Assembly: GCF_001425945.1 (NCBI RefSeq)
Contig: NZ_LMEB01000007.1
Coordinates: 124,163 to 188,162 of the forward strand
DNA: 64,000 bases
DNA from: Brevundimonas sp. Root1279
GTDB lineage: Bacteria > Pseudomonadota > Alphaproteobacteria > Caulobacterales > Caulobacteraceae
Direction of reading: 5' to 3'
The position numbers and the translations under genes are program-made. Shown here in pieces: positions 34,910 through 43,315 of the stretch; position 1 is the stretch's first letter, and each line of letters begins with the position of its first letter. The notes beneath the pieces are model-generated. The model searched no databases. It was not told where the DNA came from and saw nothing but the letters and a program-made list of their open reading frames with translations.

Positions 34910-36571
34910 CTAGCGGCTTCGAAGGCCGGTGATCGTGCGGTTGGGCGCGATGTCCTCGGCCGAGGTGAGCAGGTGAACGAGCGCCGGGCGGCCCGCGTTC
35001 CGCGCCGCCTCAAGAGCCGCCGGGAAGTCCTCGGTCCGCTCACAGCGCACGCCGAAAGCCCCGAAGGCCTCGGCGTATTTGACGAAATCGGGGTTCTTCA
35101 GGTCGGTGGCGATGGTCCGCGGCGCGCCCGGATAGTGGGTTTCCTGGTGCATGCGGATGGTGCCGTAGGTGCCGTTGTCGACGACCACCACGATGGCGTT
35201 GATGCCGTACTGGACGGCGGTGGCGATCTCCTGGCCGGTCATCAGGTAGTCGCCGTCGCCGGCGATGCAGATCACCTCGCGCTCGGGCGCCGCCGACTTG
35301 GCCGCGATGGCCGCCGGATAGCCGTAGCCCATGGCGCCCGAGGTCGGGGCCAGCTGGGTGCGGCGGGCCATGTGGCGATGGAAGCGGTGCAGCCAGGCGG
35401 CGAAATTGCCCGCGCCATTGGTCAGGATGGCGTCGGCCGGCAGGACCTCGCCGAGGTGGCGGATGACCTCGCTCATGTTCACCGCGCCGGTGACTTCGAC
35501 CGGCTGTATGAAGGCCTCGTAGTCGGCGTGGGCGGCCGCCGCCTGGTCATGCCAGGTCCGGCCCGGCTCGATCGTCGACAGGGCCAGGGCGGCCAGGGAG
35601 TTGTCGGCGGTGGCGCTCAGCAGCGGTGTCCAGACCCGGCCCAGCTCCTCGGCGCCGGGATGGATGTGAACCAGCTTGGCCGCGGTCTGCTCGCGGGTGA
35701 AGAGGGTATAGCCCTGGGTCGGATTCTCGCCGAGGCGGGCGCCGACGGCGATGACCAGGTCGGCGTCCTTTACCCGGGCGATCAGCTTCGGATTGGGACC
35801 GAGGCCCAAGTCGCCGGCGTAGCTGGGCCGGTCGTTGGAGATCAGGTCCTTGCGGCGGAAGGACAGGGCGACCGGCAGACCGAGCCGCTCGGCCCAGTCG
35901 CCGATGGCGGTCGTCGCCTCGTCGCTCCAGCCCGAGCCCCCCAGCACCAGCAGCGGGCGCTCCGCCTTGGACAGGCGTTCGCGCACAGCCTCGGCGAAGG
36001 CCGGGTCCAGCGCCGCCCGGGCGGGGACCACCGGCTTCAGCGGCGCGGGGCCGCCCTCCTCGTGCAGGATGTCCTCCGGCAGGGCGATGACCACCGGGCC
36101 CATCCGCCCCTGCAGAGCGGTGGCGAAGGCGCGCTCCACCACCTCGACCGTGCGCTCCGGGCTCTCGATCTCGGTCGCCCACTTGGCCAGGCCCCCGAAG
36201 ACCTCGCGATAGTCGACCTCCTGGAAGGCCCCGCGGCCGCGGTCGGTCAGGGCGATCTGGCCGACGAACAGGATCATAGGGGTGGAGTCCTGGTGCGCCG
36301 TGTGCACCCCGATCGAGGCGTGGGTCGCTCCGGGCCCACGGGTGACCATGCAGACCCCCGGCTTGCCGGTCAGCTTGCCATAGGCCTCCGCCATGTTGGC
36401 GGCGCCGGCCTCGTGGCGGCAGGCGATGACCTGGATCTTGTCGCGGACATCGGCCAGGGCGTCGAGCACGGCGAGATAGCTCTCGCCCGGGACGCAGAAG
36501 ACACGGTCGATCCCATTCATGACCAGGGTCTCGACAAGGCGACGGGCGGCGGTATTGAGCGGCTGGGTCAT
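34910..36571 (-). CDS. Thiamine pyrophosphate enzyme, acetolactate synthase-like
   Basis: This 553-residue cytoplasmic enzyme of the large TPP family (acetolactate synthase, oxalyl-CoA decarboxylase, benzoylformate decarboxylase group) has an N-terminal PYR domain with the catalytic Glu in VIACRHEAGAANMAEAYGKLTG. The central FAD/NAD-like domain runs about 190-330. The C-terminal PP domain has the TPP-binding CIAGDGDYLMTGQEIATAV...VVVDNGTYG. No regulatory small subunit (ilvH) is adjacent and the key region differs from housekeeping IlvB, so the substrate is open. It is divergent from the entericidin-like gene. Confidence 0.88.
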   Translation of the reverse strand: MTQPLNTAARRLVETLVMNGIDRVFCVPGESYLAVLDALADVRDKIQVIACRHEAGAANMAEAYGKLTGKPGVCMVTRGPGATHASIGVHTAHQDSTPMILFVGQIALTDRGRGAFQEVDYREVFGGLAKWATEIESPERTVEVVERAFATALQGRMGPVVIALPEDILHEEGGPAPLKPVVPARAALDPAFAEAVRERLSKAERPLLVLGGSGWSDEATTAIGDWAERLGLPVALSFRRKDLISNDRPSYAGDLGLGPNPKLIARVKDADLVIAVGARLGENPTQGYTLFTREQTAAKLVHIHPGAEELGRVWTPLLSATADNSLAALALSTIEPGRTWHDQAAAAHADYEAFIQPVEVTGAVNMSEVIRHLGEVLPADAILTNGAGNFAAWLHRFHRHMARRTQLAPTSGAMGYGYPAAIAAKSAAPEREVICIAGDGDYLMTGQEIATAVQYGINAIVVVVDNGTYGTIRMHQETHYPGAPRTIATDLKNPDFVKYAEAFGAFGVRCERTEDFPAALEAARNAGRPALVHLLTSAEDIAPNRTITGLRSR

Positions 36572-36670
36572 GGTCGCGGGTTAGCAGACGCCTCCCGCCT
36601 TGGCCATGCAACCCCACGGCCACGCTTGGCGTTTCACGGCCAAGCTTCAATCGAACTCCTGGACCTACCC

Positions 36671-36808
36671 ATGCGCAAGATCGCCGCCCTCGCCCTCGTA
36701 GCCGCCGCCCTGGCGGTCTCGGCCTGCAACACCGTCGCCGGCGTCGGCCGTGACGTCTCCGCCGTCGGATCGGCCGTCGCCGGCGCCGCGGAAGACGCCA
36801 AGAACTAG
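36671..36808 (+). CDS. Entericidin-like small lipoprotein
   Basis: This 45-residue protein has a lipoprotein signal MRKIAALALVAAALAVSAC (lipobox VSAC) and a short mature peptide CNTVAGVGRDVSAVGSAVAGAAEDAKN, the EcnA/EcnB pattern. Such peptides sit in the envelope and are associated with stress or lysis, but the role is unproven. The start is the ATG after CTACCC at 36671. Its stop overlaps the convergent truA stop by 4 bp. A short inverted repeat (GCTTGGC...GCCAAGC, 36624-36645) lies 25 bp before the start and may be regulatory. Confidence 0.85.
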   Translation: MRKIAALALVAAALAVSACNTVAGVGRDVSAVGSAVAGAAEDAKN

Positions 36809-37542
36809 TAGCGCACGCCCGTCAGATACAGGCCGTCCGACGGCGCCACCGGGCCGCAGCGCGCGCGGTTGCGCGCCGCCAGGGCCTCGGCCACGTCCCC
36901 GACGGCCCAGCGGCCCTGCCCGACCTCGGCCAAGGTGCCGGTCATTGAGCGCACTTGCCTGTGCAGGAAGCTGCGCGCCTCGAACACCAGGTGCACCTCG
37001 TCGCCGACGCGGCTGACCTGGGCCACGTCGAGCGTCTTCTCCGGCGACTTCGACTGGCAGCCGACGTCGCGGAAGGTCGTGAAGTCATGCAGCCCGACCA
37101 GGCTCTGGGCGGCCTCGTGCATGGCCTCGGCGTCCAGCGGCTTTTTGACGTGCCAGACCCGGCCGCGGTCCAGGGCCGGCCGGCCCGGGCGGTTGAGGAT
37201 GCGGTACAGATAGCTGCGCCCGGTCGCCGAGAAGCGCGCGTGCCACTCCGCATCCACCTCGGCGCAGTCCAGCACGGACACCGCCTCCTCGACCATGTGG
37301 GCGTTCAGCGCGTTCATCACCGTCTTGGCGGGCCAGGCCTTTTCGAGGTCGACACTGATCACCTGGCCGGTGGCGTGGACGCCGGTGTCAGTGCGGCCCG
37401 CGGCGGCGATGCGCACCGTCTGGCCGCAGAAAGCGGTGATCGCCGTCTCGACCGCGCCCTGCACCGTCGGCTGCCCGGCCTGGGCCTGGAAGCCGTTGTA
37501 GCCCGAGCCGTCGTATTCGAGCGTCAGCCGGTAGCGCGGCAT
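36805..37542 (-). CDS. truA: tRNA pseudouridine(38-40) synthase TruA
   Basis: This 245-residue enzyme isomerises uridines 38-40 of the tRNA anticodon stem. YRLTLEYDGSGYNGFQAQ opens the protein, the catalytic Asp is in AAAGRTDTGVHATGQVIS, and RSYLYRILNRPGRP and FLHRQVRSMTGTL are conserved later. ATG 37542 fits the family start and overlaps the fmt stop by one base (TGATG), so fmt and truA are coupled. It is the last gene of def-(small protein)-fmt-truA. Confidence 0.96.
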   Translation of the reverse strand: MPRYRLTLEYDGSGYNGFQAQAGQPTVQGAVETAITAFCGQTVRIAAAGRTDTGVHATGQVISVDLEKAWPAKTVMNALNAHMVEEAVSVLDCAEVDAEWHARFSATGRSYLYRILNRPGRPALDRGRVWHVKKPLDAEAMHEAAQSLVGLHDFTTFRDVGCQSKSPEKTLDVAQVSRVGDEVHLVFEARSFLHRQVRSMTGTLAEVGQGRWAVGDVAEALAARNRARCGPVAPSDGLYLTGVRY

Positions 37543-38465
37543 CAGCCCAGCTTCACGCCGGCGGCGATCGGGAACCCGCGCAGCATCTCCTCCGCCGGCT
37601 GGGCCGCCTTGCCCGGACGCTGCACGGTCACGAGGCGCACCGCGCCATCGCCACAAGCCACGGTCAGTTGGTCGTCCAGCACCTCGCCCGCCGCGCCCAC
37701 CCCGTCCGCTACCCGCGACATCAGCGACTTGATGCGCACCGGTCCCTCGGCCGAGGGGGCTTCGAACCAGGCGCCCGGGAAGGGCGACAGGCCCCGGATG
37801 TGGGCGTCGATCTCGGCGGCGGGGCGCGACCAGTCGATGCGCGCCTCGGCCGGGGTGATCTTCTTGGCGTAGGTCGGTTCGCCGGTCTGGGGCGTGCCCT
37901 CGACCGCGCCGCGCTCGATCGCCGCCAGAGCCCGCGGCCACAGGCTGGCGCCGATGTGCGACATGCGCTCGCCCAGGCTCGCGGCGGTGTCGTCGGGGCG
38001 GATGTCCATTCGCTCGGACAGCAGGATGGCGCCCTCGTCGAGGCCCTCGCTCATGCGCATGATCTGCACGCCGGTATGGTCGTCGCCGGCCATGATGGCG
38101 CGCTGGATCGGGGCGGCGCCGCGCCAGCGGGGCAGCAGGGAGCCGTGCAGGTTGAAACAGCCGAGACGGGGCGCCTCCAGCACCTCGGTCTTGAGGATCT
38201 GGCCGTAGGCGACGACGCAGGCGGCGTCGACGTCCAGGCTCCTGAACGTCTCAATCGCCTCGGCGGCCTTCATCGACTCCGGGGTGAACACCGGCAGGCC
38301 CATGGTCTCGGCGAAGGCGTGCACCGGCGACGGCGTCAACTTCTGGCCCCGGCCCTTGGGCCGCGGCGGCTGGGAATAGACGGCCACGACCTCATGGCCG
38401 GAGGCGATCACCTCGGCCAGCGAGGCGACGGCGAATTCGGGGGTTCCCATGAAGGCGATGCGCAT
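37542..38465 (-). CDS. fmt: Methionyl-tRNA formyltransferase
   Basis: This 307-residue enzyme transfers the formyl group from 10-formyl-THF to Met-tRNA(fMet). [20 protein letters not shown] is the standard N-terminus. The catalytic region shows [21 protein letters not shown] (Asn, His) and [19 protein letters not shown] (Asp). The C-terminal tRNA-binding domain starts near residue 205. Its partner def is two genes upstream in the same operon. Confidence 0.97.
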   Translation of the reverse strand: MRIAFMGTPEFAVASLAEVIASGHEVVAVYSQPPRPKGRGQKLTPSPVHAFAETMGLPVFTPESMKAAEAIETFRSLDVDAACVVAYGQILKTEVLEAPRLGCFNLHGSLLPRWRGAAPIQRAIMAGDDHTGVQIMRMSEGLDEGAILLSERMDIRPDDTAASLGERMSHIGASLWPRALAAIERGAVEGTPQTGEPTYAKKITPAEARIDWSRPAAEIDAHIRGLSPFPGAWFEAPSAEGPVRIKSLMSRVADGVGAAGEVLDDQLTVACGDGAVRLVTVQRPGKAAQPAEEMLRGFPIAAGVKLG

Positions 38466-38498
38466 GGGCGACGCTTTAGCGGTTGAAGCGGCCGCCGA

Positions 38499-38723
38499 CT
38501 ACCAGCGCGTATGAACGCCGCCGCCCTCGTCCCACTCGCCGCCCGCGTCGAGCGCGTCATCGAAATCGAGCAGACGGTCCAGCAGCAGGCCGGCGACCAC
38601 GCCGACCGCCGCCATGCCCAGCAGGGTGACGACGCTGGCCACGCCGACCTTTTCGTTGCGCGTCATCCGGCGACGCCCGCGGGTGTCGACGATGCGATCG
38701 CGGCGGCGCTTGATCCGGGCCAT
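38499..38723 (-). CDS. Small single-pass membrane protein in the def-fmt operon
   Basis: This 74-residue protein has a strongly basic N-terminus ([23 protein letters not shown]), one membrane segment (VGVASVVTLLGMAAVGVVAGLLLDRLL, about 26-52) and an acidic tail (DFDDALDAGGEWDEGGG). Positive-inside topology puts the N-terminus in the cytoplasm. Its ATG overlaps the def stop by one base and fmt follows 33 bp later, so it is a true operon member. Function unknown. The basic end could touch RNA or the ribosome, but that is a guess. Confidence 0.78.
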   Translation of the reverse strand: MARIKRRRDRIVDTRGRRRMTRNEKVGVASVVTLLGMAAVGVVAGLLLDRLLDFDDALDAGGEWDEGGGVHTRW

Positions 38724-39289
38724 CAGGCAGCCAACCTCGCGTTCTTCTTGACCTTGGCGATGGCCCGGTCGCGGCGCAGGCGCGAAAGATGGTCGATGAA
38801 CAGGACGCCCTCGAGGTGGTCCATCTCATGCTGGATGCAGACGGCGTAGAGGCCGTCGACCTCTTCCTCGACCTTCTCGCCGGCGTAGTTCAGGTAGCCG
38901 ATGCGGACCCGGGCCGGCCGCTCGACGGCGTCGAACACGTCGGGCACCGACAGGCAGCCTTCCTCGTATTGGAACAGCTCGTCCGAGGACCACAGGATCT
39001 CGGGATTCACGAAATAGCGCGGGTTGCGACGCGCGGCCTCGGCTTCCTCGCCCTCGGCCTCTTCGTCCGCGCCCGGCTTGTCGCCCAGGTCCATGACGAT
39101 GACCCGGCGGACATCGCCGATCTGCACCGCGGCCAGGCCGATGCCCGGCGCGGCGTACATGGTCTCCAGCATGTCATCCATCAGACCGCGCAGTTCGTCG
39201 GTCACTCCGCCTTCGACGGGCTTGGAGATCTGCTTCAGCACCGCCGTATCGGCAGCGTTATCGACGGTCAGGATGCGACGGATGGCCAT
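38723..39289 (-). CDS. def: Peptide deformylase
   Basis: This 188-residue metalloenzyme removes the N-formyl group from nascent proteins. All three motifs are present: [19 protein letters not shown] (metal Cys) and QHEMDHLEG (two metal His and catalytic Glu). An acidic insertion ([18 protein letters not shown], about residues 75-92) lengthens a surface loop and is characteristic of Caulobacterales-like sequences. It is the first gene of the def-(small protein)-fmt-truA operon. Confidence 0.97.
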   Translation of the reverse strand: MAIRRILTVDNAADTAVLKQISKPVEGGVTDELRGLMDDMLETMYAAPGIGLAAVQIGDVRRVIVMDLGDKPGADEEAEGEEAEAARRNPRYFVNPEILWSSDELFQYEEGCLSVPDVFDAVERPARVRIGYLNYAGEKVEEEVDGLYAVCIQHEMDHLEGVLFIDHLSRLRRDRAIAKVKKNARLAA

Positions 39290-39366
39290 GGCCGGGACGT
39301 AGGCGGCGAGGGCCGGAACGTCAAGATTTCCCAGTGTCGCGGTGGGTTAATGGAGGCGGTCGGCCT

Positions 39367-39780
39367 TCAGCCCTGGCCGGGCAGCATCCGCGGCTTCTTG
39401 TCCGGCCCGATGGCGACATAGGTGAAGACGCCCTCGGTCACCCGGACGACCTCCGGGCTGGGCGCATTGCGGCTGCGCTTCCAGGCTTCGACATGAACGC
39501 GCACCGAGGTGCGGCCGGTCTTGAGCACGGTGGCGAACAGGGAGACCTCGTCGCCGACCGAGACCGGCTGGTGGAAGACCATGGCGTCGAGCGCGACCGT
39601 GGCGCAGCGGCCCTGGGCCAACTCGAAGGCCGGGGTGGCGCCGGCCAGGTCCATGTGGGCCAGCAGCCAGCCGCCGAAGATGTCGCCCTCGGGGTTGGTG
39701 TCCGCCGGCATGGCGATGACCCGCCCCACCAGCCGCCCCTGCGGGGCCGTCGGCTCCGCCGCTGCGGTGGCGTCGCTCAT
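39367..39780 (-). CDS. Acyl-CoA thioesterase, hotdog fold (YciA-like)
   Basis: This 137-residue protein has the hotdog core typical of YciA/BACH-type hydrolases: VIAMPADTNPEGDIFGGWLLAHMDLAGATPAFE, with the Asn/Asp active-site positions in the first block, then VALDAMVFHQPVSVGDEVSLFATVLKTGRTSVRVHVEAWKR. Its start overlaps the stop of the acyl-CoA dehydrogenase gene by one base (TGATG), which links it to acyl-CoA metabolism. Chain-length preference unknown. Confidence 0.9.
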   Translation of the reverse strand: MSDATAAAEPTAPQGRLVGRVIAMPADTNPEGDIFGGWLLAHMDLAGATPAFELAQGRCATVALDAMVFHQPVSVGDEVSLFATVLKTGRTSVRVHVEAWKRSRNAPSPEVVRVTEGVFTYVAIGPDKKPRMLPGQG

Positions 39781-40970
39781 CAGAAGGCGCTCTGGCCGGT
39801 GATCGCCCGGCCCAGGATCAGGGCGTGGACGTCGTGGGCGCCCTCGTAAGTGTTGACCGTCTCGAGGTTCATGGCGTGGCGCATGACGTGCATCTCGCCG
39901 GTGATGCCGGCGCCGCCGTGCATGTCGCGGGCCTCGCGGGCGATGGCCAGGGCCTTGCCGCAGTTGTTGCGCTTCATCATCGAAATGGCTTCCGGGACCC
40001 AGTCGCCGGCGTCGAGGCGACGGCCCAGGGCCAGCGCGCCCTCGAAGCCGAGGAAGATCTCGGTCTGCATGTCGGCCAGCTTCTTCTGCACCAGCTGGCG
40101 CGACGACAGCGGGCGGCCGAACAGCATGCGCTCGCCGACGTAGTCGCGGGTCAGGTGGAAGCAGGCCTCGGCGGCCCCCATGGCGCCCCAGCTGATGCCG
40201 TAGCGGGCCTTGTTAAGGCAGGAGAACGGCCCGCGCAGGCCCTTCACGCCCGGCAGCAGGTTCTCTTCCGGCACGAAGACGTCGTTCAGGCCGATGTCGC
40301 CGGTGATCGAGGCGCGCAGGGACAGCTTGTCGCCGATCTTGTCCGTGGTGAAGCCGTCGAAGCCGCGCTCGACGATGAAGCCGCGAATCTCGCCGTCCAG
40401 CTTGGCCCAGACGATGGCCAGGTCGGCGATCGGGCTGTTGGTGATCCAGTATTTGGCGCCGTTCAGCTTGTAGCCGCCGTCGACCTTGTCGGCCTTCGTC
40501 TTCATCGAGGCCGGATCCGAGCCGCCGTCGGCCTCGGTCAGGCCGAAGCAGCCGACCAGTTCGCCCGCGGCCATCTTCGGGAGGAAGCGCATCTTCTGCT
40601 CCTCCGAACCGAAGGCGTAGATCGGGTACATGGCCAGCGAGCTCTGCACCGACATCGCCGAGCGATAGCCGCTGTCTACCGCCTCGATCTCGCGCGCGAT
40701 CAGGCCGTAGGCCACGTGGCTGACGCCCGCGCCGCCGTATTGCTCGGGCAGGGTGGCGCCGAGGAAGCCCATCTCGCCCATCTCGGTCATGATGGCGCGG
40801 TCGAAGGTCTCGTCACGGAAGGCGGCGACGATGCGCGGCAGCAGCTTCTCGCGGGCATAGCCGCGGGCCGCCTCCTGGATCATCCGCTCCTCGTCGGTCA
40901 GCCGTCCGTCGAGATCCAGCGGGTCCTCCCACTTGAAGGTCTTGTGCGGAGCGGTGGAGCCGTCGGCCAT
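39780..40970 (-). CDS. gcdH: Acyl-CoA dehydrogenase, probable glutaryl-CoA dehydrogenase
   Basis: This 396-residue flavoenzyme shows the acyl-CoA dehydrogenase pattern ([21 protein letters not shown] for FAD binding) and the GCDH-type C-terminus [22 protein letters not shown] followed by [26 protein letters not shown] converts glutaryl-CoA to crotonyl-CoA in lysine/tryptophan catabolism. Start 40970 has an AGGGAAG site; the longer frame from GTG 41015 lacks one. It is coupled to a thioesterase gene downstream. The CaiB/BaiF CoA-transferase gene 485 bp away on the other strand could supply glutaryl-CoA. Confidence 0.88.
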   Translation of the reverse strand: MADGSTAPHKTFKWEDPLDLDGRLTDEERMIQEAARGYAREKLLPRIVAAFRDETFDRAIMTEMGEMGFLGATLPEQYGGAGVSHVAYGLIAREIEAVDSGYRSAMSVQSSLAMYPIYAFGSEEQKMRFLPKMAAGELVGCFGLTEADGGSDPASMKTKADKVDGGYKLNGAKYWITNSPIADLAIVWAKLDGEIRGFIVERGFDGFTTDKIGDKLSLRASITGDIGLNDVFVPEENLLPGVKGLRGPFSCLNKARYGISWGAMGAAEACFHLTRDYVGERMLFGRPLSSRQLVQKKLADMQTEIFLGFEGALALGRRLDAGDWVPEAISMMKRNNCGKALAIAREARDMHGGAGITGEMHVMRHAMNLETVNTYEGAHDVHALILGRAITGQSAF

Positions 40971-41112
40971 CGGTCGTCTTCCCTGAGCTTCTCCGGGGGC
41001 TCTTGGGCTCGTCACGCATTGGTGACGGGCGCCCCCTGTTCTGGCGGGCGGTTTAGGCCAAAATGGCGGCGCCGGGTAGTGGGAGCGCCCGAGGCAAGCT
41101 ATTCAGGGGACC

Positions 41113-41379
41113 ATGAGCCGCACGCTGAAACGCCTGTTCGTCGACCATCCGCGCGAGGTCGAGGAGTCCTATCTGGAGCACATGGCCGCCTCCGGACGGT
41201 TCGGCTTCAAGCTGCTGCGCCTGGCGGCCTGCGCCTTCTGCCACGCCGTCGTGCCCGGCGTGTTCAAGTCCACCGTCTCCGACGAGATCAAGGCCACCGC
41301 CCGCACCATGGGCAAGCGCGCCGAGGAAGCCCGCGACACCCGCATGCGCGACGCCGGCGTGTGGGATCCGGGTCTTTGA
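41113..41379 (+). CDS. DUF6356-type small protein
   Basis: This 88-residue protein matches my memory of a conserved alphaproteobacterial family: LFVDHPREVEESYLEHMAASGRFGFKLLRLAACAFCHAVVPGVFKSTVS. A hydrophobic stretch (LLRLAACAFCHAVVPGVF) may be a membrane or amphipathic helix, and a charged helix (KATARTMGKRAEEARDTRMR) follows. Function unknown. It ends one base before a long low-complexity inverted repeat. Confidence 0.82.
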   Translation: MSRTLKRLFVDHPREVEESYLEHMAASGRFGFKLLRLAACAFCHAVVPGVFKSTVSDEIKATARTMGKRAEEARDTRMRDAGVWDPGL

Positions 41380-41380
41380 C

Positions 41381-41506
41381 AGGGGCGAGGGTCGAGGGGC
41401 GAGGGGCGAGCGAGGTCGCCCGACGCAGCCGGCTGCGGGATGCTGGCCCTGCTCGATGACCGATAACACCTCTTCCCTCGACCCTCGCCCCTCGACCCTC
41501 GCCCCT
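41381..41506. repeat. Low-complexity inverted repeat pair extending into a coding sequence
   Basis: A 30-nt arm (41381-41410, tandem GGGGCGAG/GGGTCGAG units) recurs as its reverse complement at 41477-41506 with one mismatch (66-bp spacer). The left arm begins right after the DUF6356 stop. The right arm lies inside codons 8-17 of the next CDS. Confidence 0.88.
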
Positions 41507-42694
41507 CCTTCCGGCCCCCTCTCCGGCGTCCGCGTCCTCGATCTCAGCCGCGTCCTGGCCGGCCCCTGGGCCACCCAGATGTTGGCCGACCTCGGGGCCG
41601 AGGTGATCAAGGTCGAGCGGCCCGGCGCCGGCGACGACACCCGTCTGTGGGGTCCGCCGTTCACGACCAAGGCTGACGGCTCGCGCGGCGACGCCGCCTA
41701 TTTCCTCTGCGCCAACCGGGGCAAGAAGTCGGTCGAGCTGGACATCGCCTCGCCGGAGGGCGCCGCCGCCGTGCGCGAGCTGGCCAAGAGCTGCGACGTG
41801 GTGGTCGAGAACTTCAAGACCGGCGGACTTAAGAAGTACGGCCTCGACCACGCCGCCCTGTCCGCGATCAACCCGAAGCTGGTCTACTGCTCGATCACCG
41901 GCTTCGGCCAGGACGGGCCGGACGCCCACCGCGCCGGCTACGACTACATGATCCAGGCCATGGGCGGACTGATGTCGATCACCGGCCAGCCCGACGGCGC
42001 GGCCGGGGCCGAGCCGATGAAGGTGGGCGTAGCCGTCGTCGACCTGTTCACCGGCCTCTACGCCTCCAACGCCATCCTCGCCGCCCTGCTGCACGCGCGC
42101 GCCACCGGCGAGGGCCAGGCCATCGACATCGCCCTGTTCGACGTCCAGGCGGCCATGCTGGCCAACCAGGCGACCAACTATTTCGTCTCCGGCAAGGCGC
42201 CGACGCGGATGGGCAACGCCCACCCCAACCTGGCTCCCTACCAGCCCTTCCCGTGCACGGACGGCATGGTGGTCATCGCCGTCGGCAACGACGGCCAGTT
42301 CCGCCAGCTGGCCCAGGCCCTGGGCGCGCCCGGCCTCGGCGCCGACCCGCGCTTCGCGACCAACGCCTTGCGCATCGAGCACCGCGCCGTCCTGACCGCC
42401 GAGCTCTCGGCCCTGACCGCGGGCCACGAAATGCACAGGCTGATGGCGGCGCTGGAGGCGGCCGGCGTGCCCTGCGGTCCGGTCAACACCGTCGACCAGG
42501 TCTTCGCCGAGCCGCAGGCGAAGCACCGCGGCCTCGAGATCGAGCAGACCCGCGCCGACCTGTCCGCGCCCATCCGCACCGTCGCCTCGCCGATCCGGCT
42601 GTCGAAGACGCCGATCCGCTATGACCTGCCGCCGCCGGCGCTAGGCCAGGACAATGACGAGGTATTGAGCCGTCTCGGTCGCGAGGCGGACTAG
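41456..42694 (+). CDS. CaiB/BaiF family CoA-transferase
   Basis: This 412-residue cytoplasmic family III CoA-transferase carries the family start LSGVRVLDLSRVLAGPWATQMLADLGAEVIKVE at about residue 22, ENFKTGGLKKYGLDH, and the catalytic Asp in AGYDYMIQAMGGLMSITG. The first 20 residues (TDNTSSLDPRPSTLAPPSG) are extra and partly encoded by a repeat. It is encoded opposite a probable glutaryl-CoA dehydrogenase, so a dicarboxylate (glutarate) CoA-transferase role is plausible but inferred. Its stop overlaps that of the convergent gene by 4 bp. Confidence 0.9.
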   Translation: MTDNTSSLDPRPSTLAPPSGPLSGVRVLDLSRVLAGPWATQMLADLGAEVIKVERPGAGDDTRLWGPPFTTKADGSRGDAAYFLCANRGKKSVELDIASPEGAAAVRELAKSCDVVVENFKTGGLKKYGLDHAALSAINPKLVYCSITGFGQDGPDAHRAGYDYMIQAMGGLMSITGQPDGAAGAEPMKVGVAVVDLFTGLYASNAILAALLHARATGEGQAIDIALFDVQAAMLANQATNYFVSGKAPTRMGNAHPNLAPYQPFPCTDGMVVIAVGNDGQFRQLAQALGAPGLGADPRFATNALRIEHRAVLTAELSALTAGHEMHRLMAALEAAGVPCGPVNTVDQVFAEPQAKHRGLEIEQTRADLSAPIRTVASPIRLSKTPIRYDLPPPALGQDNDEVLSRLGREAD

Positions 42695-43065
42695 TCCAGA
42701 GGCCCCAACCAGATCGGGGGCGTGGGCAGGTACTCGATCCCCTTGAGCACCGCCAGAATGCCGAGCCCGGCGGCAACCAGGATCCAAAGCGGCTTCGCCC
42801 CGCGCGCGGACTTCGCCGCGATGCTATCACCGTCCTCGATGCGCTCGGCGCCGCTCCGCAGGCTTTCGAGCAGCCGCCGACCGGCGTCGGCCTGGTCGTT
42901 CGGGAGCGACAGGTTCACGCCCCCAAGCGCCTGCAGCACCAAGGGATTGGCTTTCACGTGCTCTGCGCCGCCCAGCACCGGGTCAAAGCCGTCCGCACGC
43001 AGGCGGGCCGCCGCGATCTCGGCCTCATAGACATCTGCGAAGCGGGCGATTTCGGTCATGGTCAT
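42691..43065 (-). CDS. DUF2007-like protein with C-terminal membrane segment
   Basis: This 124-residue protein has an N-terminal module resembling the DUF2007 'putative signal transducing protein' fold (EIARFADVYEAEIAAARLRADGFDPVLGG, residues 4-33). A short linker and a single hydrophobic segment near the C-terminus (LWILVAAGLGILAVLKGIEYL) follow. Start 43065 was preferred over the longer frame because the DUF begins there; 43059 is also possible. No functional partner nearby. Confidence 0.75.
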   Translation of the reverse strand: MTMTEIARFADVYEAEIAAARLRADGFDPVLGGAEHVKANPLVLQALGGVNLSLPNDQADAGRRLLESLRSGAERIEDGDSIAAKSARGAKPLWILVAAGLGILAVLKGIEYLPTPPIWLGPLD

Positions 43066-43315
43066 CACGCTCAAGTAGTGACGATTACCGTCCCGGACAC
43101 CCCCGCCGCAGCCTTGGTAAAACCGTTGGACCAACCACCCCGCGTCAGGAGTAGGCCGGCTTGTCCAGCAAGAGGTACACGCCCGCCCATAACAGGCCAG
43201 ATCGCCGACGCCCGGGCGCTTCTGTCGAGGGCTCGAACGGGCGAGTGATCTCGCGCAGGCTCATACGGCGCAGCTTCGCACAGGTCGAAGCCGCGCCCCA
43301 GAGACCCGCCGAGGA

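Noticed and set aside
31802..36808. A plus-strand ORF of 1668 codons across polA and the TPP enzyme gene
   Set aside because: It is the mirror frame of high-GC minus-strand genes with strong motifs (polA, acetolactate synthase-like). Its translation is Gly/Asp/Arg-rich noise, and only the last 46 codons (entericidin-like) are real.
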